From assembly GCF_008039575.1 (NCBI RefSeq), contig NZ_VDUY01000005.1:1-64000 (forward strand): 64,000 bases of DNA, given 5' to 3'. Source of the DNA: Zeimonas arvi (GTDB lineage: Bacteria; Pseudomonadota; Gammaproteobacteria; Burkholderiales; Burkholderiaceae_E). Shown one piece after another: positions 17,942 through 27,864 of this stretch. Under the pieces are notes generated by a model. That model ran no database searches and was not told where the DNA came from. It saw only the letters and a list, made by a program, of their open reading frames with translations. The position numbers and the translations under genes are program-made. Numbering within the stretch: position 1 is the first letter of the stretch; each line of letters starts with the position of its first letter.

Positions 17942-19072
17942 ATGAGGATCGGAGTCCCGAAGGAGATCAAGACGCACGAGTACCGGGTGGGCCTCACGCC
18001 CGAGTCGGTGCGCGAGTTCGTCGAGCGCGGCCACCGCGTGATGGTCGAGACGCAGGCCGGCGCGGCGATCGGCGCCGACGACGAGGCCTACCGGCGGGCG
18101 GGCGCCACGATCGCGCCCGACGCCGCCGCGGTGTTCGCCGAGGCCGAGCTGATCGTCAAGGTGAAGGAGCCGCAGCCGGCCGAGCTCGCGATGCTCGAGC
18201 CGCGGCACATCCTGTTCACCTACCTGCACCTGGCGCCCGATCCCGCGCAGGCCGAAGGCCTGCTCGCGTCGGGCTGCGCGGCGATCGCCTACGAGACGGT
18301 GGTCGAGGCCGACGGCGCGCTGCCGCTGCTGGCCCCGATGAGCGAGGTCGCGGGCCGCCTGGCGATCACGATCGCAGGCAAGCTGCTGATGCGCAATGCC
18401 GGCGGCAGCGGCATGCTGCTGGGCGGCGTGACCGGCGTGCCGCCGGCGCGCGTGCTGGTGCTCGGCGCGGGCACGGCCGGCGCCCAGGCGGCGCGCATGG
18501 CGGCCGGCGCCGGCGCGGAAGTCACGGTGGTCAACCGCGGCCTGCCCAGGTTGCGTGCGCTCGAGGCCCAGTTGCCGGGCCGCATCCGCACCCGCCCGTC
18601 AACGCAGGCGGCCATCGAGCAGGAGCTGGCCCAGGCCGACGTGGTGATCGGCGCGGCGCTGGTCGCCGGCGCGGCCGCGCCCAAGCTGGTGTCGCGCGCG
18701 GCGCTGGCCACGATGAAACCGCGCTCGGTGCTGATCGACATCTCGATCGACCAGGGCGGCTGCTTCGAAACCTCGCGGCCGACCACCCACGCCGAGCCGA
18801 CCTTCGAGGTCGACGACATCGTCCACTACTGCGTGGCCAACATGCCGGGCGCGGTGCCGCGCACCTCGAGCCACGCGCTGAACCTGGCCACGCTGCCCTA
18901 CGGGCTCGCGCTGGCCGACCGCGGCCTGGCCGCGCTTCGGGGCAATGCCGCGTTGCGCGCCGGCCTGAACGCCCTGGCCGGGCAGGTCACGCACCCGGCG
19001 GTGGCTGCCGCGCTGGGCCGCGAGTTCGTCGAACCGGAACGCGCGCTCAGTACTTCTCCGGGATCGGCTTGA
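17942..19072 (+). CDS. ald: Alanine dehydrogenase
   Basis: This 376-residue NAD-dependent dehydrogenase catalyses the reversible deamination of L-alanine to pyruvate and ammonia. AAGGAG lies 6 nt before the ATG. The N terminus [20 protein letters not shown] is diagnostic (substrate-binding Arg in YRVGL), followed by VKVKEPQ (Lys), FTYLHLAPD (catalytic His), the Rossmann motif [22 protein letters not shown] (Asp) and [10 protein letters not shown]. Length matches the family. The gene is monocistronic, preceded by 160 bp of GC-rich spacer. Its last 26 nt overlap the end of the PPK2 gene on the opposite strand. Confidence 0.95.
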   Translation: MRIGVPKEIKTHEYRVGLTPESVREFVERGHRVMVETQAGAAIGADDEAYRRAGATIAPDAAAVFAEAELIVKVKEPQPAELAMLEPRHILFTYLHLAPDPAQAEGLLASGCAAIAYETVVEADGALPLLAPMSEVAGRLAITIAGKLLMRNAGGSGMLLGGVTGVPPARVLVLGAGTAGAQAARMAAGAGAEVTVVNRGLPRLRALEAQLPGRIRTRPSTQAAIEQELAQADVVIGAALVAGAAAPKLVSRAALATMKPRSVLIDISIDQGGCFETSRPTTHAEPTFEVDDIVHYCVANMPGAVPRTSSHALNLATLPYGLALADRGLAALRGNAALRAGLNALAGQVTHPAVAAALGREFVEPERALSTSPGSA

Positions 19073-19823
19073 CCGGGCCCTTGAACTTCTCCTTCTTCGG
19101 CTCGTGCGGGAGTGGCGGCAGCTCGAAGGGCTCGGCAGGAAGGTGGCAGTCCGGCACGTTGTCGAGCAGATGCCGGATCAGGTTCAGGCGGCCGCGCTTC
19201 TGGTCGTCGAAGTTCACCACGTGCCAGGGGGCGTGCTTCGTGTGGGTGGCCTCGAACATCGCATCGCGCGCGCGGCCGTAATCGTCGTAGGCCTCGCGCG
19301 ACTTCAGATCGATCGGCGACAGCTTCCAGCGCTTGAGCGGGTCCTCGGCGCGTTCGGCGAAGCGCTCCTCCTGGTACTGCTGGTCCACCGACAGCCAGTA
19401 CTTGAACAGCAGGATGCCGTCGTCGACCAGCATCTTCTCGAACACCGGCGCCTGCTTCAGGAACAGCTCGTACTGCGCGTCGGTGCAGAATCCCATCACC
19501 TTCTCGACGCCCGCGCGGTTGTACCAGCTGCGGTCGAACATCACCAGCTCGCCGGCCGATGGCAGGTGGGCCACATAGCGCTGGAAGTACCACTGCGTGC
19601 TCTCGCGCTCGCTGGGCCTGGGCAGGGCCACGATGCGCACCTGGCGCGGATTGAGGCGCTCGGCGATCGTGTTGATCACGCCGCCCTTGCCGGCGGTGTC
19701 GCGTCCCTCGAAGATCACGACCATGCGCTTGCCGGTGTGCTGCAGCCAGCGCGCCACGTTGTTTAGCTCCAGCTCCATCGGCTCGAGCAGGTCCTTGTAG
19801 TCTCCGTTCTTCAGCTTCTTCAT
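19047..19823 (-). CDS. ppk2: Polyphosphate kinase 2 family protein
   Basis: This 258-residue PPK2 transfers phosphate between polyphosphate and nucleotides, usually making NTP from NDP or the reverse. Walker A lies in FEGRDTAGKGGVI (about residues 41-53), Walker B/lid in MFDRSWYNRAGVEKVMGF and the trailing segment in KRWKLSPIDLKSREAYDDYGRA. This is the single-domain class I form. CAGGAGC precedes the start at 19823. The C-terminal end overlaps the alanine dehydrogenase gene tail to tail by 26 nt. Confidence 0.92.
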   Translation of the reverse strand: MKKLKNGDYKDLLEPMELELNNVARWLQHTGKRMVVIFEGRDTAGKGGVINTIAERLNPRQVRIVALPRPSERESTQWYFQRYVAHLPSAGELVMFDRSWYNRAGVEKVMGFCTDAQYELFLKQAPVFEKMLVDDGILLFKYWLSVDQQYQEERFAERAEDPLKRWKLSPIDLKSREAYDDYGRARDAMFEATHTKHAPWHVVNFDDQKRGRLNLIRHLLDNVPDCHLPAEPFELPPLPHEPKKEKFKGPVKPIPEKY

Positions 19824-19907
19824 CGCAAGCTCCTGGTCGCAGGCTCGGGCTCGGCGCAATGCGTGCAGGATAACGCCGATACTGGGCACCACGAGGAGAG
19901 GATCACC

Positions 19908-20792
19908 ATGACGACCCGCCCCCGCTTCCGCGCCGCGCGCCCCGGCCTCGACGCGACCGGCCCCGGCTTTCGCGAGACCCGCCGCGCGCTGTGCGCGCTG
20001 CCGATCGCCTCGCTCGCCGCCTGCGCCTTGCCGCCGGGGCGCGGCGCCGGGCGGGGCATCGAGGCCTTCGAGCCGCTGCTCGCCGCGCCGCACCGCCGGC
20101 CCGCGAACGCGGCGCGCGACCGCTACCGGCACCCGGCCGAGACGCTCGCCTTCTTCGGCGTCACCCGCGACAGCACGGTGGTCGAGATCCTGCCCGGCAG
20201 CGCCGGCTACTACATGGAGATCCTCGCGCCCTGGCTGCGCGACCGCGGTCGCTACATCGCGGCCAGCCGGGACGAGACGTCGCCGGCGCGCTACCTGGCC
20301 GACCACCGCAGGCTGCTCGAGCGCCTGGCAGCCGAGCCGCACCTCTACGACCAGGTGCTGGTCACGAAGTTCAATGCCGACCGGCACGAGATCGCGCCGC
20401 CCGCGAGCGCCGACTTCATCCTGACCTTCCGCAACCTGCACAACTGGGTCGAGCGCGGCGAGGCCGAGGGCGCGCTGCGCGCCTTCCATCGCGCGCTGAA
20501 GCCTGGCGGAATCCTCGGCGTGGTCGACCATCGGGGCCGCAATGACCTCGGCCAGCAGGCGCAGATGGCCAGCGGCTACCTGCGCGAGGACTTCGCGATC
20601 GCGCTGATCGAGCGCGCCGGCTTCCGGCTGGCCGGCCGGTCGGAGGTCAATGCGAACCCGCGCGACACGAAGGACCATCCCGAGGGCGTCTGGACGCTGC
20701 CGCCGGCGCTTCGGATGAAGGAGCGCGACCGGGACCGTTACCTGGCGATCGGCGAGAGCGACCGCTTCACCCTGAAGTTCGAGAAGGCGTGA
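19908..20792 (+). CDS. Exported methyltransferase-like protein (predicted lipoprotein)
   Basis: The start at 19908 follows GAGGAGAGG. After an arginine-rich head, residues around 34-46 (RRALCALPIASLAACALPPG) look like a signal sequence with lipobox SLAAC, an uncommon location for a SAM-methyltransferase fold. The body contains a degenerate motif I (VVEILPGSAGYYMEILAPWL), a post-I acidic region and FRNLHNWVERGEAEGALRAFHRALKPGGILGVVDHR, typical of COG4798 predicted methyltransferases. The GxGxG motif reads LPGSAG. SAM is not known to be available in the periplasm, so the protein may use another ligand or have lost catalysis. 294 residues. Confidence 0.75.
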   Translation: MTTRPRFRAARPGLDATGPGFRETRRALCALPIASLAACALPPGRGAGRGIEAFEPLLAAPHRRPANAARDRYRHPAETLAFFGVTRDSTVVEILPGSAGYYMEILAPWLRDRGRYIAASRDETSPARYLADHRRLLERLAAEPHLYDQVLVTKFNADRHEIAPPASADFILTFRNLHNWVERGEAEGALRAFHRALKPGGILGVVDHRGRNDLGQQAQMASGYLREDFAIALIERAGFRLAGRSEVNANPRDTKDHPEGVWTLPPALRMKERDRDRYLAIGESDRFTLKFEKA

Positions 20793-20795
20793 GGG

Positions 20796-20801
20796 CATAA
20801 T
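20796..20801 (+). promoter_or_regulatory. Candidate -10 box (CATAAT) giving a leaderless serine-hydrolase mRNA
   Basis: CATAAT ends 8 nt before the ATG at 20809, so transcription would start at about the A of the ATG. No Shine-Dalgarno sequence precedes the gene. The -35 region (CTGAAG at 20772) is weak. Confidence 0.4.
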
Positions 20802-20808
20802 CCCCGGC

Positions 20809-21966
20809 ATGAACCCGACGAATCGCAGACCAGGCGGCGCCGAATTGCTCGACGCCTTCCTCGAATGGCAGATCGCGGCGCGCCACTATCCGGGCGCGGT
20901 GGTCCACGTCGAGCGTGACGGCAAGGTGCTCGCGAGCCGCGCCGCCGGCGTGATCGACCCCGAGACCGGCGCGCCCATGGTCGAGAATGCGGTCTTCCGG
21001 ATCGCTTCGATGACCAAGCCGATCGTCAGCACGCTGGCGCTGATGCTGGTCGAGCAGGGCAGGCTCGCCCTGGACGCGCCCGTGGACCGCTGGCTGCCCG
21101 AGCTCGCCGGCCTGAAGCTCGCCTCGGGCAAGGCGGCGGCGCGCCAGCCCACGGTGCGCGACCTGATGCGGCACACCTCCGGCTTCGCCTACCTGGGCGA
21201 GATCCGCGACCCGGCGCTGCGCGCGGCGGCCGCCAAGGCGGACCTCGACGGCCGCTTGCCCACGCTCTCGCCCGCCGAAGTGCTGGCCACGCTCGCGTCG
21301 CTGCCGCTGGCCTGCGAGCCGGGCACGCAGTTCCTCTACGGCTTCTCCACCGACGTGCTGGGCCTGGTCGTCGAGCGGGTCACCGGCGCGCGCCTGGGCG
21401 ATGCGCTGCGCGAGGCCCTCTTCGATCCTCTCGGGATGACCGACACCGGCTTCTCGGTCCCGGAGGCCGCCGTGGGCCGATTCGCGCGGGCCCATGCCGA
21501 GGATCGCCCGTGGCATGGCTTCTCGGACAAGTACGCGCTGGGCCAGCGGATGGGCGCGCCGATGCAGAGCGGCGGCGGCGGCTTGGTGTCCACCGTGGCC
21601 GATTACGCACGCTTTGCGCGGATGCTGGTCGGCGGCGGCCAGGCCGCGGGCCGGCGCTTCCTGTCGGAAGCCACGCTGCAGCAGATGTTCGCCAACCAGC
21701 TCGACGCGCTGAATCCCGGGCCGGTCGGCTTCACCGGGCCGGGCTTCGGCTTCGGGCTCGGGCTGGCGGTGCGACTGGATTGGGGCGCCAGCGCGACCCC
21801 CTCCACCGCCGGCGAGCTGACCTGGTTCGGCATCTGCGGCACCGTGGTCTGGCTGCATCCCCGCGAGCGCTGGTTCGCGCTCCAGTTCGGCGCCAACATG
21901 CGCTCGCGCATGCTGTCGCGAATGGAGTTCAGGCGCACCGCGCAGTTCCTGCTCGACGAATCCTGA
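20809..21966 (+). CDS. Beta-lactamase-fold serine hydrolase (class C/esterase-like)
   Basis: This 385-residue protein of the beta-lactamase family PF00144 has the SxxK nucleophile in RIASMTKPIVS (about residue 67) and a YGF variant of the YxN motif in FLYGFSTDVLG. No signal peptide is found, which argues for a cytoplasmic esterase, for example of the EstB type, rather than a penicillin-interacting enzyme. The KTG-equivalent region (GELTWFGICGTVVW) lacks a lysine triad. It precedes an ArsC-like gene by 17 nt. The substrate is unknown. Two further members of the family lie at 32917 and 50426. Confidence 0.85.
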   Translation: MNPTNRRPGGAELLDAFLEWQIAARHYPGAVVHVERDGKVLASRAAGVIDPETGAPMVENAVFRIASMTKPIVSTLALMLVEQGRLALDAPVDRWLPELAGLKLASGKAAARQPTVRDLMRHTSGFAYLGEIRDPALRAAAAKADLDGRLPTLSPAEVLATLASLPLACEPGTQFLYGFSTDVLGLVVERVTGARLGDALREALFDPLGMTDTGFSVPEAAVGRFARAHAEDRPWHGFSDKYALGQRMGAPMQSGGGGLVSTVADYARFARMLVGGGQAAGRRFLSEATLQQMFANQLDALNPGPVGFTGPGFGFGLGLAVRLDWGASATPSTAGELTWFGICGTVVWLHPRERWFALQFGANMRSRMLSRMEFRRTAQFLLDES

Positions 21967-21983
21967 ACCGACCGCCTGGCCGA

Positions 21984-22334
21984 ATGTCCGAAGCCGTCCT
22001 CTTCCACAACCCCCGCTGCTCGAAGTCGCGGGCCGCGCTGGCGCTGCTCGTCGCTCGCGGCATCGAGCCGACGATCGTTCGCTATCTCGACGAGCCGCCG
22101 GACGCCGCCACGCTGCGCGCGCTGCTCGGCAAGCTCGGCCTGCCGGCCCGCGCGCTGCTGCGCACCGGCGAGGACGAGCACCAGACACTGGGGCTCGCCG
22201 ACCCCGCGCTCGACGACGAGGCGCTGATCGCCGCGATGGTCGCGCACCCGCGGCTGATCGAGCGGCCGATCTTCGTTCGCGGCAGGCGCGCGGTGATCGG
22301 CAGGCCGCCCGAGCGCGTGCTGGAAATCCTCTGA
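21984..22334 (+). CDS. arsC: ArsC-family arsenate reductase (glutaredoxin-dependent type)
   Basis: The protein is 116 residues. Cys12 in NPRCSKSR and Arg60, Arg94 and Arg107 fall at exactly the positions of the catalytic Cys and arsenate-binding arginines of E. coli plasmid ArsC, so reduction of arsenate with glutathione/glutaredoxin is plausible. No arsenite pump (arsB, acr3) or ArsR gene is near, so it may be a housekeeping YfgD-like relative. It is co-directional with the serine hydrolase 17 nt upstream. A GC-rich hairpin follows 6 nt after the stop. Confidence 0.82.
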   Translation: MSEAVLFHNPRCSKSRAALALLVARGIEPTIVRYLDEPPDAATLRALLGKLGLPARALLRTGEDEHQTLGLADPALDDEALIAAMVAHPRLIERPIFVRGRRAVIGRPPERVLEIL

Positions 22335-22340
22335 CCCGCT

Positions 22341-22364
22341 GGCCGCGCGCATCGCCGCGCGGCC
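22341..22364 (+). terminator. GC-rich hairpin between the arsC-like gene and ettA
   Basis: GGCCGCGCG (22341-22349) and CGCGCGGCC (22356-22364) form a perfect 9-bp stem with a 6-nt loop. No T-run follows, so termination is only probable. Confidence 0.45.
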
Positions 22365-22421
22365 CCGGCGCTCCCCCGAATCCGCTATCAGGCTGCACTC
22401 AGAAGAGACTTACACAGACAC

Positions 22422-24095
<1,674 letters not shown>

Positions 24096-24104
24096 GGGGC
24101 TCGG

Positions 24105-24128
24105 GCCTGGCCCGGTGCCGGGCCGGGC
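24105..24128. terminator. Hairpin between convergent ettA and receiver-domain genes
   Basis: GCCTGGCCCG (24105-24114) pairs with CGGGCCGGGC (24119-24128) around GTGC, with one G-U pair. It could serve both strands. No T-run is present. Confidence 0.42.
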
Positions 24129-24137
24129 AGCCCGCCC

Positions 24138-24524
24138 TCAGTCGCCCAGCACCCGCGCCACCAGCGTCGAGAGGTCATCGAGGCGGAAGGGCTTGAGCAG
24201 CGCCCCGACGAAGCCGGCCTCGACCGGGGATGCGTCGCCGGGCCGGTCCAGGTCGCCGGAGAGCAGGATCGCCGGCACCGGCGATCGGCCTGCTGCCGCC
24301 TCGACCTCGCGTATCCGGGCAAGCGCCTCGTAGCCGTCAAGGCCCGGCATGCGCCGGTCCATCATGATCAAGGCGAAACGCTGGGCGGCGCAGGCCTGCA
24401 CCGCGGTCTCGCCATCCGTCGCCGACAGCGGCTGCAGGCCCAGCTGCCGGACCATGTGTTCGAGCAGCAGGCGATTGAGCTCGTCGTCGTCGACGATCAG
24501 CACCCGGCGCTCGAGCTCGGCCAT
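24138..24524 (-). CDS. Single-domain response regulator (CheY-like receiver)
   Basis: The 128-residue protein consists of one receiver domain only: acidic pocket IVDDDE (residues 10-15), phospho-acceptor Asp56 in IMMDRRMPGLDG, Ser/Thr switch in LLSGD and Lys in ALLKPF. The double arginine after Asp56 is unusual. With no output domain it must act by protein contact or as a phosphate sink. It lies 3 nt behind an amidase gene and so is probably co-transcribed with it. No histidine kinase is near, so its partner is a distant kinase. Confidence 0.88.
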   Translation of the reverse strand: MAELERRVLIVDDDELNRLLLEHMVRQLGLQPLSATDGETAVQACAAQRFALIMMDRRMPGLDGYEALARIREVEAAAGRSPVPAILLSGDLDRPGDASPVEAGFVGALLKPFRLDDLSTLVARVLGD

Positions 24525-24527
24525 CGC

Positions 24528-25982
24528 TCAGGCTGCCTGGAGGGGCTCCGGGGGCGTGCGCCGCGCCCAATCGGTGGCGCGGTCCCAGGCGTGGCCGAGC
24601 TGGAGCACCGACAGGTCGTCGCGCGGCCGGCCGACGATCTGGATGCCCATCGGCAGCCCCGCTGCCTCGCCCTCGCTCGCGAAGCCGGCCGGCACCGACA
24701 GGGCGGGACAGCCGGTGAGCGTGGGCAGGATCACCACTTCCATCCAGCGGTGATAGGTGTCCATCTCGCGCCCGGCGATCGACTTCGGCCAGCGCTGGGT
24801 CACGTCGAAGGGAAACACCTGGGCCGTGGGCAGCACCAGGAAGTCGAAATGCTCGAAGGCGGCCAGCACCGCCCGGTAGAGCGCGGTGCGATCGACCGAG
24901 GCGTCGTGGACGTCGAGGGCGCTGGTGGCCAGTCCCTGCTCGATCTCCCAGACGGCCTCGGGCTTGAGCAGCGGCCGCCGCCCGGGGTCCCGGTAGTGCG
25001 CGACCAGCGAGCCGCTCACCAGGAAGCGTCGCCAGGCGAGCCAGGTCCGCCACATCCGCTCGGGCGCGAAGTCGACGCGCGCTTCCTCGACACGGCAGCC
25101 GAGGGCCTCGAACACCCTCAGCGCGTTGCGGCAGAGCTCGAGCACGCCCGGCTCGACGGGCAGGTGGCCGCCCAGGTCGCCGAGCCAGCCGATCCGCGCG
25201 CCGCCGAAGTCGCGCTCGAGCGGCTGCGCGAAGACCGAAGGATCGTCGCCCAGCGACAGCGGCGCGCGCGCGTCGTAGCCAGCCTGGGTGGCAAGCAGCA
25301 TCGCCAGGTCGGCCACGCTGCGGGCCATCGGGCCGTCGGTGGCCAGCTGCTGGCTGAAGGCATCGGGCGCCAGCGTGTTCGGCACGCGCCCGCGCGAGGG
25401 CCGGAAGCCGTAGACGTTGCAGAAGGCCGCCGGATTGCGCAGCGAGCCCATCATGTCGCTGCCGTCGGCCACCGGCAGCATGCGCGCGGCCAGGGCGGCC
25501 GCCGCCCCGCCGCTCGAGCCACCGGCCGTCTTCGACGGGTTCCAGGGATTGAGCGTGGGCCCGAACACCTCGTTGAAGGTCTGCGAGCCGAGACCGAACT
25601 CGGGCACGTTGGTCTTGCCCACCAGGATCGCGCCGGCGGCGCGCACCCGCTCGACGATCGCGGCGTCCTGGTCCGGAACGAAGTCGCGGAAGATCGGCGA
25701 GCCCCAGGTGGTGCGCAGGCCACGGGTCTGCGCGAGATCCTTGGGCGCCTGCGGCATCCCGTGCATCCAGCCCAGCCACTCGCCGCGCGCGAGCTGCCGG
25801 TCGCGCTCGTCGGCCTGAGCCAGAAGGCGCTCCTCGGGCTCCATCGAAACGATCGCGTTGAGCGCCGGGTTCAGGCTGGAGATCCGGTCCAGGTAGGCGC
25901 GCATCGCTTCACGGCACGAGATCGCGCGCCGGCGCAGCGCTTGCGACAGCGCGAGCGCATCGAGGTCGGTGATGTCGTTCAT
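24528..25982 (-). CDS. Amidase (amidase signature family)
   Basis: The protein is 484 residues. Catalytic Lys in HGMPQAPKDLAQTRG (about residue 82), the glycine/serine motif AGGSSGGAAAALAARM and the nucleophile loop GSDMMGSLRNPAAFCNVYG are present; the loop has MMG where GG is usual (typically GSDTGGS). It resembles the AS-family amidases used on aryl or alkyl amides rather than GatA. It starts 6 nt after the TRAP large-permease stop and is followed by a CheY-like gene, so it is likely the enzyme partner of TRAP transporter II. The product would be a carboxylate plus ammonia. Confidence 0.87.
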   Translation of the reverse strand: MNDITDLDALALSQALRRRAISCREAMRAYLDRISSLNPALNAIVSMEPEERLLAQADERDRQLARGEWLGWMHGMPQAPKDLAQTRGLRTTWGSPIFRDFVPDQDAAIVERVRAAGAILVGKTNVPEFGLGSQTFNEVFGPTLNPWNPSKTAGGSSGGAAAALAARMLPVADGSDMMGSLRNPAAFCNVYGFRPSRGRVPNTLAPDAFSQQLATDGPMARSVADLAMLLATQAGYDARAPLSLGDDPSVFAQPLERDFGGARIGWLGDLGGHLPVEPGVLELCRNALRVFEALGCRVEEARVDFAPERMWRTWLAWRRFLVSGSLVAHYRDPGRRPLLKPEAVWEIEQGLATSALDVHDASVDRTALYRAVLAAFEHFDFLVLPTAQVFPFDVTQRWPKSIAGREMDTYHRWMEVVILPTLTGCPALSVPAGFASEGEAAGLPMGIQIVGRPRDDLSVLQLGHAWDRATDWARRTPPEPLQAA

Positions 25983-25988
25983 TTCGGA

Positions 25989-27305
25989 TCAGCCGAATCC
26001 CATCATCCGGTTCGGCAGCCACAGCGCGATGTCGGGGAAGACCGAGATGAGCACGATCGCGAACAGCATGATGATCACGAAGGGCATCGAGCCCTTCAGC
26101 ACGACCGGCAACGGAATCTGAGGGGCCACGCCGCGCAGCACGTAGAGATTCAGTCCGACCGGCGGCGTGATCAATCCGATCTCGAGGTTGATGGTCAGGA
26201 TGACCGCGAACCAGATCAGGTCGAACTGGGCCGCCTCGAGGACCGGCGTGAGGATCGGCATGATCATCAGGATGATCGCGACCGGCGGCAGGAACATGCC
26301 CGCCACGAGCAGGAACACGTTGATCGCCGCGAGCAGGACCCAGCGGTTCAGGTTCAGGTCGACGAGCGCCTGCGCCGCAGTCTGGGTGACGTACAGCAGC
26401 GACATCATGTACGAGAACACGGCTGCCGCCGCGATGATCATCAGGATCATCGTCGACTCGCGCACCGTGGCCCGGAAGATCTCCCACTGGTCGCGAACCC
26501 GCCAGGCGCGATAGATGATGATGACGAGCGCCATCGCCAGAATGGCGGAGATCGCCGCCACTTCAGACGGCGTGGCGAGGCCGCCATACATCGCGAAACC
26601 GATCGCGATGATGATGGCGATGAACGGCGACACGCGACCCAGGCCCTCCATCTTCTGCGCGAACGTGTAGAAGACCGGCGCCTCTTCCTTGATCAGCCTC
26701 CTGTGGCGCATGGTCTGGAACCAGGCATACAGCGCGAAGAACACGACGAGCATGATCCCCGGCACCACCCCGGCAAGAAACAGCCGGCCGATCGATGTCT
26801 CCGTCGACAAGCCGTAGAGGATCATCGTGATCGAGGGCGGGATCAGGATGCCCAGCGTTCCCCCCGCGCAGATCGATCCGGCCGCCAGCCCCTGCGGCAC
26901 GCCGCGGCGCATCATCTCGGGCATGCCGGCCTTGCCGATCGCGGCGGCCGTGGCCGGGCTCGATCCGCTGATCGCCGCGAACACCCCGCAGGCGAGGATG
27001 TTCGAGATGACCAGGCCCCCCGGAACGCGGTCGAGCAGGCGATGCAGCGACTCGTAGAGATCGCGGCCCGCTGCCGACGTGCCGACCGCCGCGCCCAGCA
27101 GGATGAACAGCGGTATGGTGAGCAACGCGAACGAGGCGAGCTCGTCGATCAGCACCAGCGGGACGTTCGCAAGACTGGCCGGCCCGGCGAACACCGTGAG
27201 GAAGCCGACGGAGACCAGCATCAGCCCCCAGGCGATCGGCAGGCCGGAGAACAGGACGAAGAGGGTGACGACCAGCACCAGCAGGCCGATCTGGAGCTCG
27301 CTCAT
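25989..27305 (-). CDS. TRAP transporter II, DctM-type large permease
   Basis: This 438-residue, roughly 12-segment membrane protein shows IPLFILLGAAVGTSAAGRDLY, the hairpin motif AAISGSSPATAAAIGKAG and the second hairpin region NLEIGLITPPVGLNLYV that mark the DctM transport domain. The ATG at 27305 overlaps the small-permease stop by four bases. The amidase gene follows 6 nt after its stop. The transporter is fed by the binding protein at 27865. Confidence 0.93.
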   Translation of the reverse strand: MSELQIGLLVLVVTLFVLFSGLPIAWGLMLVSVGFLTVFAGPASLANVPLVLIDELASFALLTIPLFILLGAAVGTSAAGRDLYESLHRLLDRVPGGLVISNILACGVFAAISGSSPATAAAIGKAGMPEMMRRGVPQGLAAGSICAGGTLGILIPPSITMILYGLSTETSIGRLFLAGVVPGIMLVVFFALYAWFQTMRHRRLIKEEAPVFYTFAQKMEGLGRVSPFIAIIIAIGFAMYGGLATPSEVAAISAILAMALVIIIYRAWRVRDQWEIFRATVRESTMILMIIAAAAVFSYMMSLLYVTQTAAQALVDLNLNRWVLLAAINVFLLVAGMFLPPVAIILMIMPILTPVLEAAQFDLIWFAVILTINLEIGLITPPVGLNLYVLRGVAPQIPLPVVLKGSMPFVIIMLFAIVLISVFPDIALWLPNRMMGFG

Positions 27306-27787
27306 GCCGCCTCCGGCGTTTCGGGCCGAGCGAGCTCGGCGATGTACTGGAGCGCCGTGAGGCCAAAGCCGATCGGCATCGTCATGAACAGCGGCCACTT
27401 GAGCGGCGACCACGCACTCTCGCTGCGCTCGCCGCTCGTGTACGCATGCAAGGCGAACTCGAAGGTGGCCCATGCGAGCCACCCGCAGACTGCGAGACTG
27501 AGCAGGGCCAGGATGACCAGCAGCGCCCGGCGGGCGCTGAAAGGCAGGTAGTGCTCCAGCAAGTCGACGCTCACATGGCCCTTGGTCATCAGCGTGTAGG
27601 GCGAGGCGAGGAACATCGACGCCACCATCATGTAGACCGACAGCTCGATCTCCCAGTAGGTCGAATAGCCCATCGCGCGATAGAGGACCATCCAGGTGAT
27701 CAGCACCGCCGATGCCGCCAGCAGGACCGACGCGACCACCGCGCATGCGATGGACAGGCGGTCCATCAACCAGACGTAGTGCTTCAT
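27302..27787 (-). CDS. TRAP transporter II, DctQ-type small permease
   Basis: The 161-residue protein has four membrane segments (about residues 7-30, 44-62, 80-102 and 125-147) and the family segment YSTYWEIELSVYMMVASMFLASPY. The start at 27787 is favoured over 27817, whose extra residues MPARCFPVGK are not family-like. It is separated from the binding-protein gene by 77 bp that contain a terminator-like hairpin. Confidence 0.88.
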   Translation of the reverse strand: MKHYVWLMDRLSIACAVVASVLLAASAVLITWMVLYRAMGYSTYWEIELSVYMMVASMFLASPYTLMTKGHVSVDLLEHYLPFSARRALLVILALLSLAVCGWLAWATFEFALHAYTSGERSESAWSPLKWPLFMTMPIGFGLTALQYIAELARPETPEAA

Positions 27788-27800
27788 TTTCCCGACCGGA

Positions 27801-27833
27801 AAACAGCGAGCCGGCACGTGGCGGCCGGCTCGC
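27801..27833 (-). terminator. Intra-operon hairpin after the TRAP II binding-protein gene
   Basis: On the minus strand GCGAGCCGGC and GCCGGCTCGC (27833-27824 and 27815-27806) form a perfect 10-bp stem with an 8-nt loop, followed by TGTTTTCC. It lies between the binding-protein and small-permease genes, at the same place as the terminator in TRAP operon I, and should lower permease expression relative to the binding protein. Confidence 0.65.
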
Positions 27834-27864
27834 AGGGGCGCTCAGGCCCGTTGGATGCGATGCT

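Noticed and set aside
15124-17997. A 957-codon open frame antisense to the LIV-type ATPase and binding-protein genes
   Set aside because: Its translation is Arg/His/Asp-rich without domains, and the opposite strand carries clear ABC and CMD genes. It is a GC-driven shadow.
21984-22334. An arsenic-resistance operon
   Set aside because: Only the ArsC-like gene is present; no ArsR, ArsB or Acr3 gene is near.
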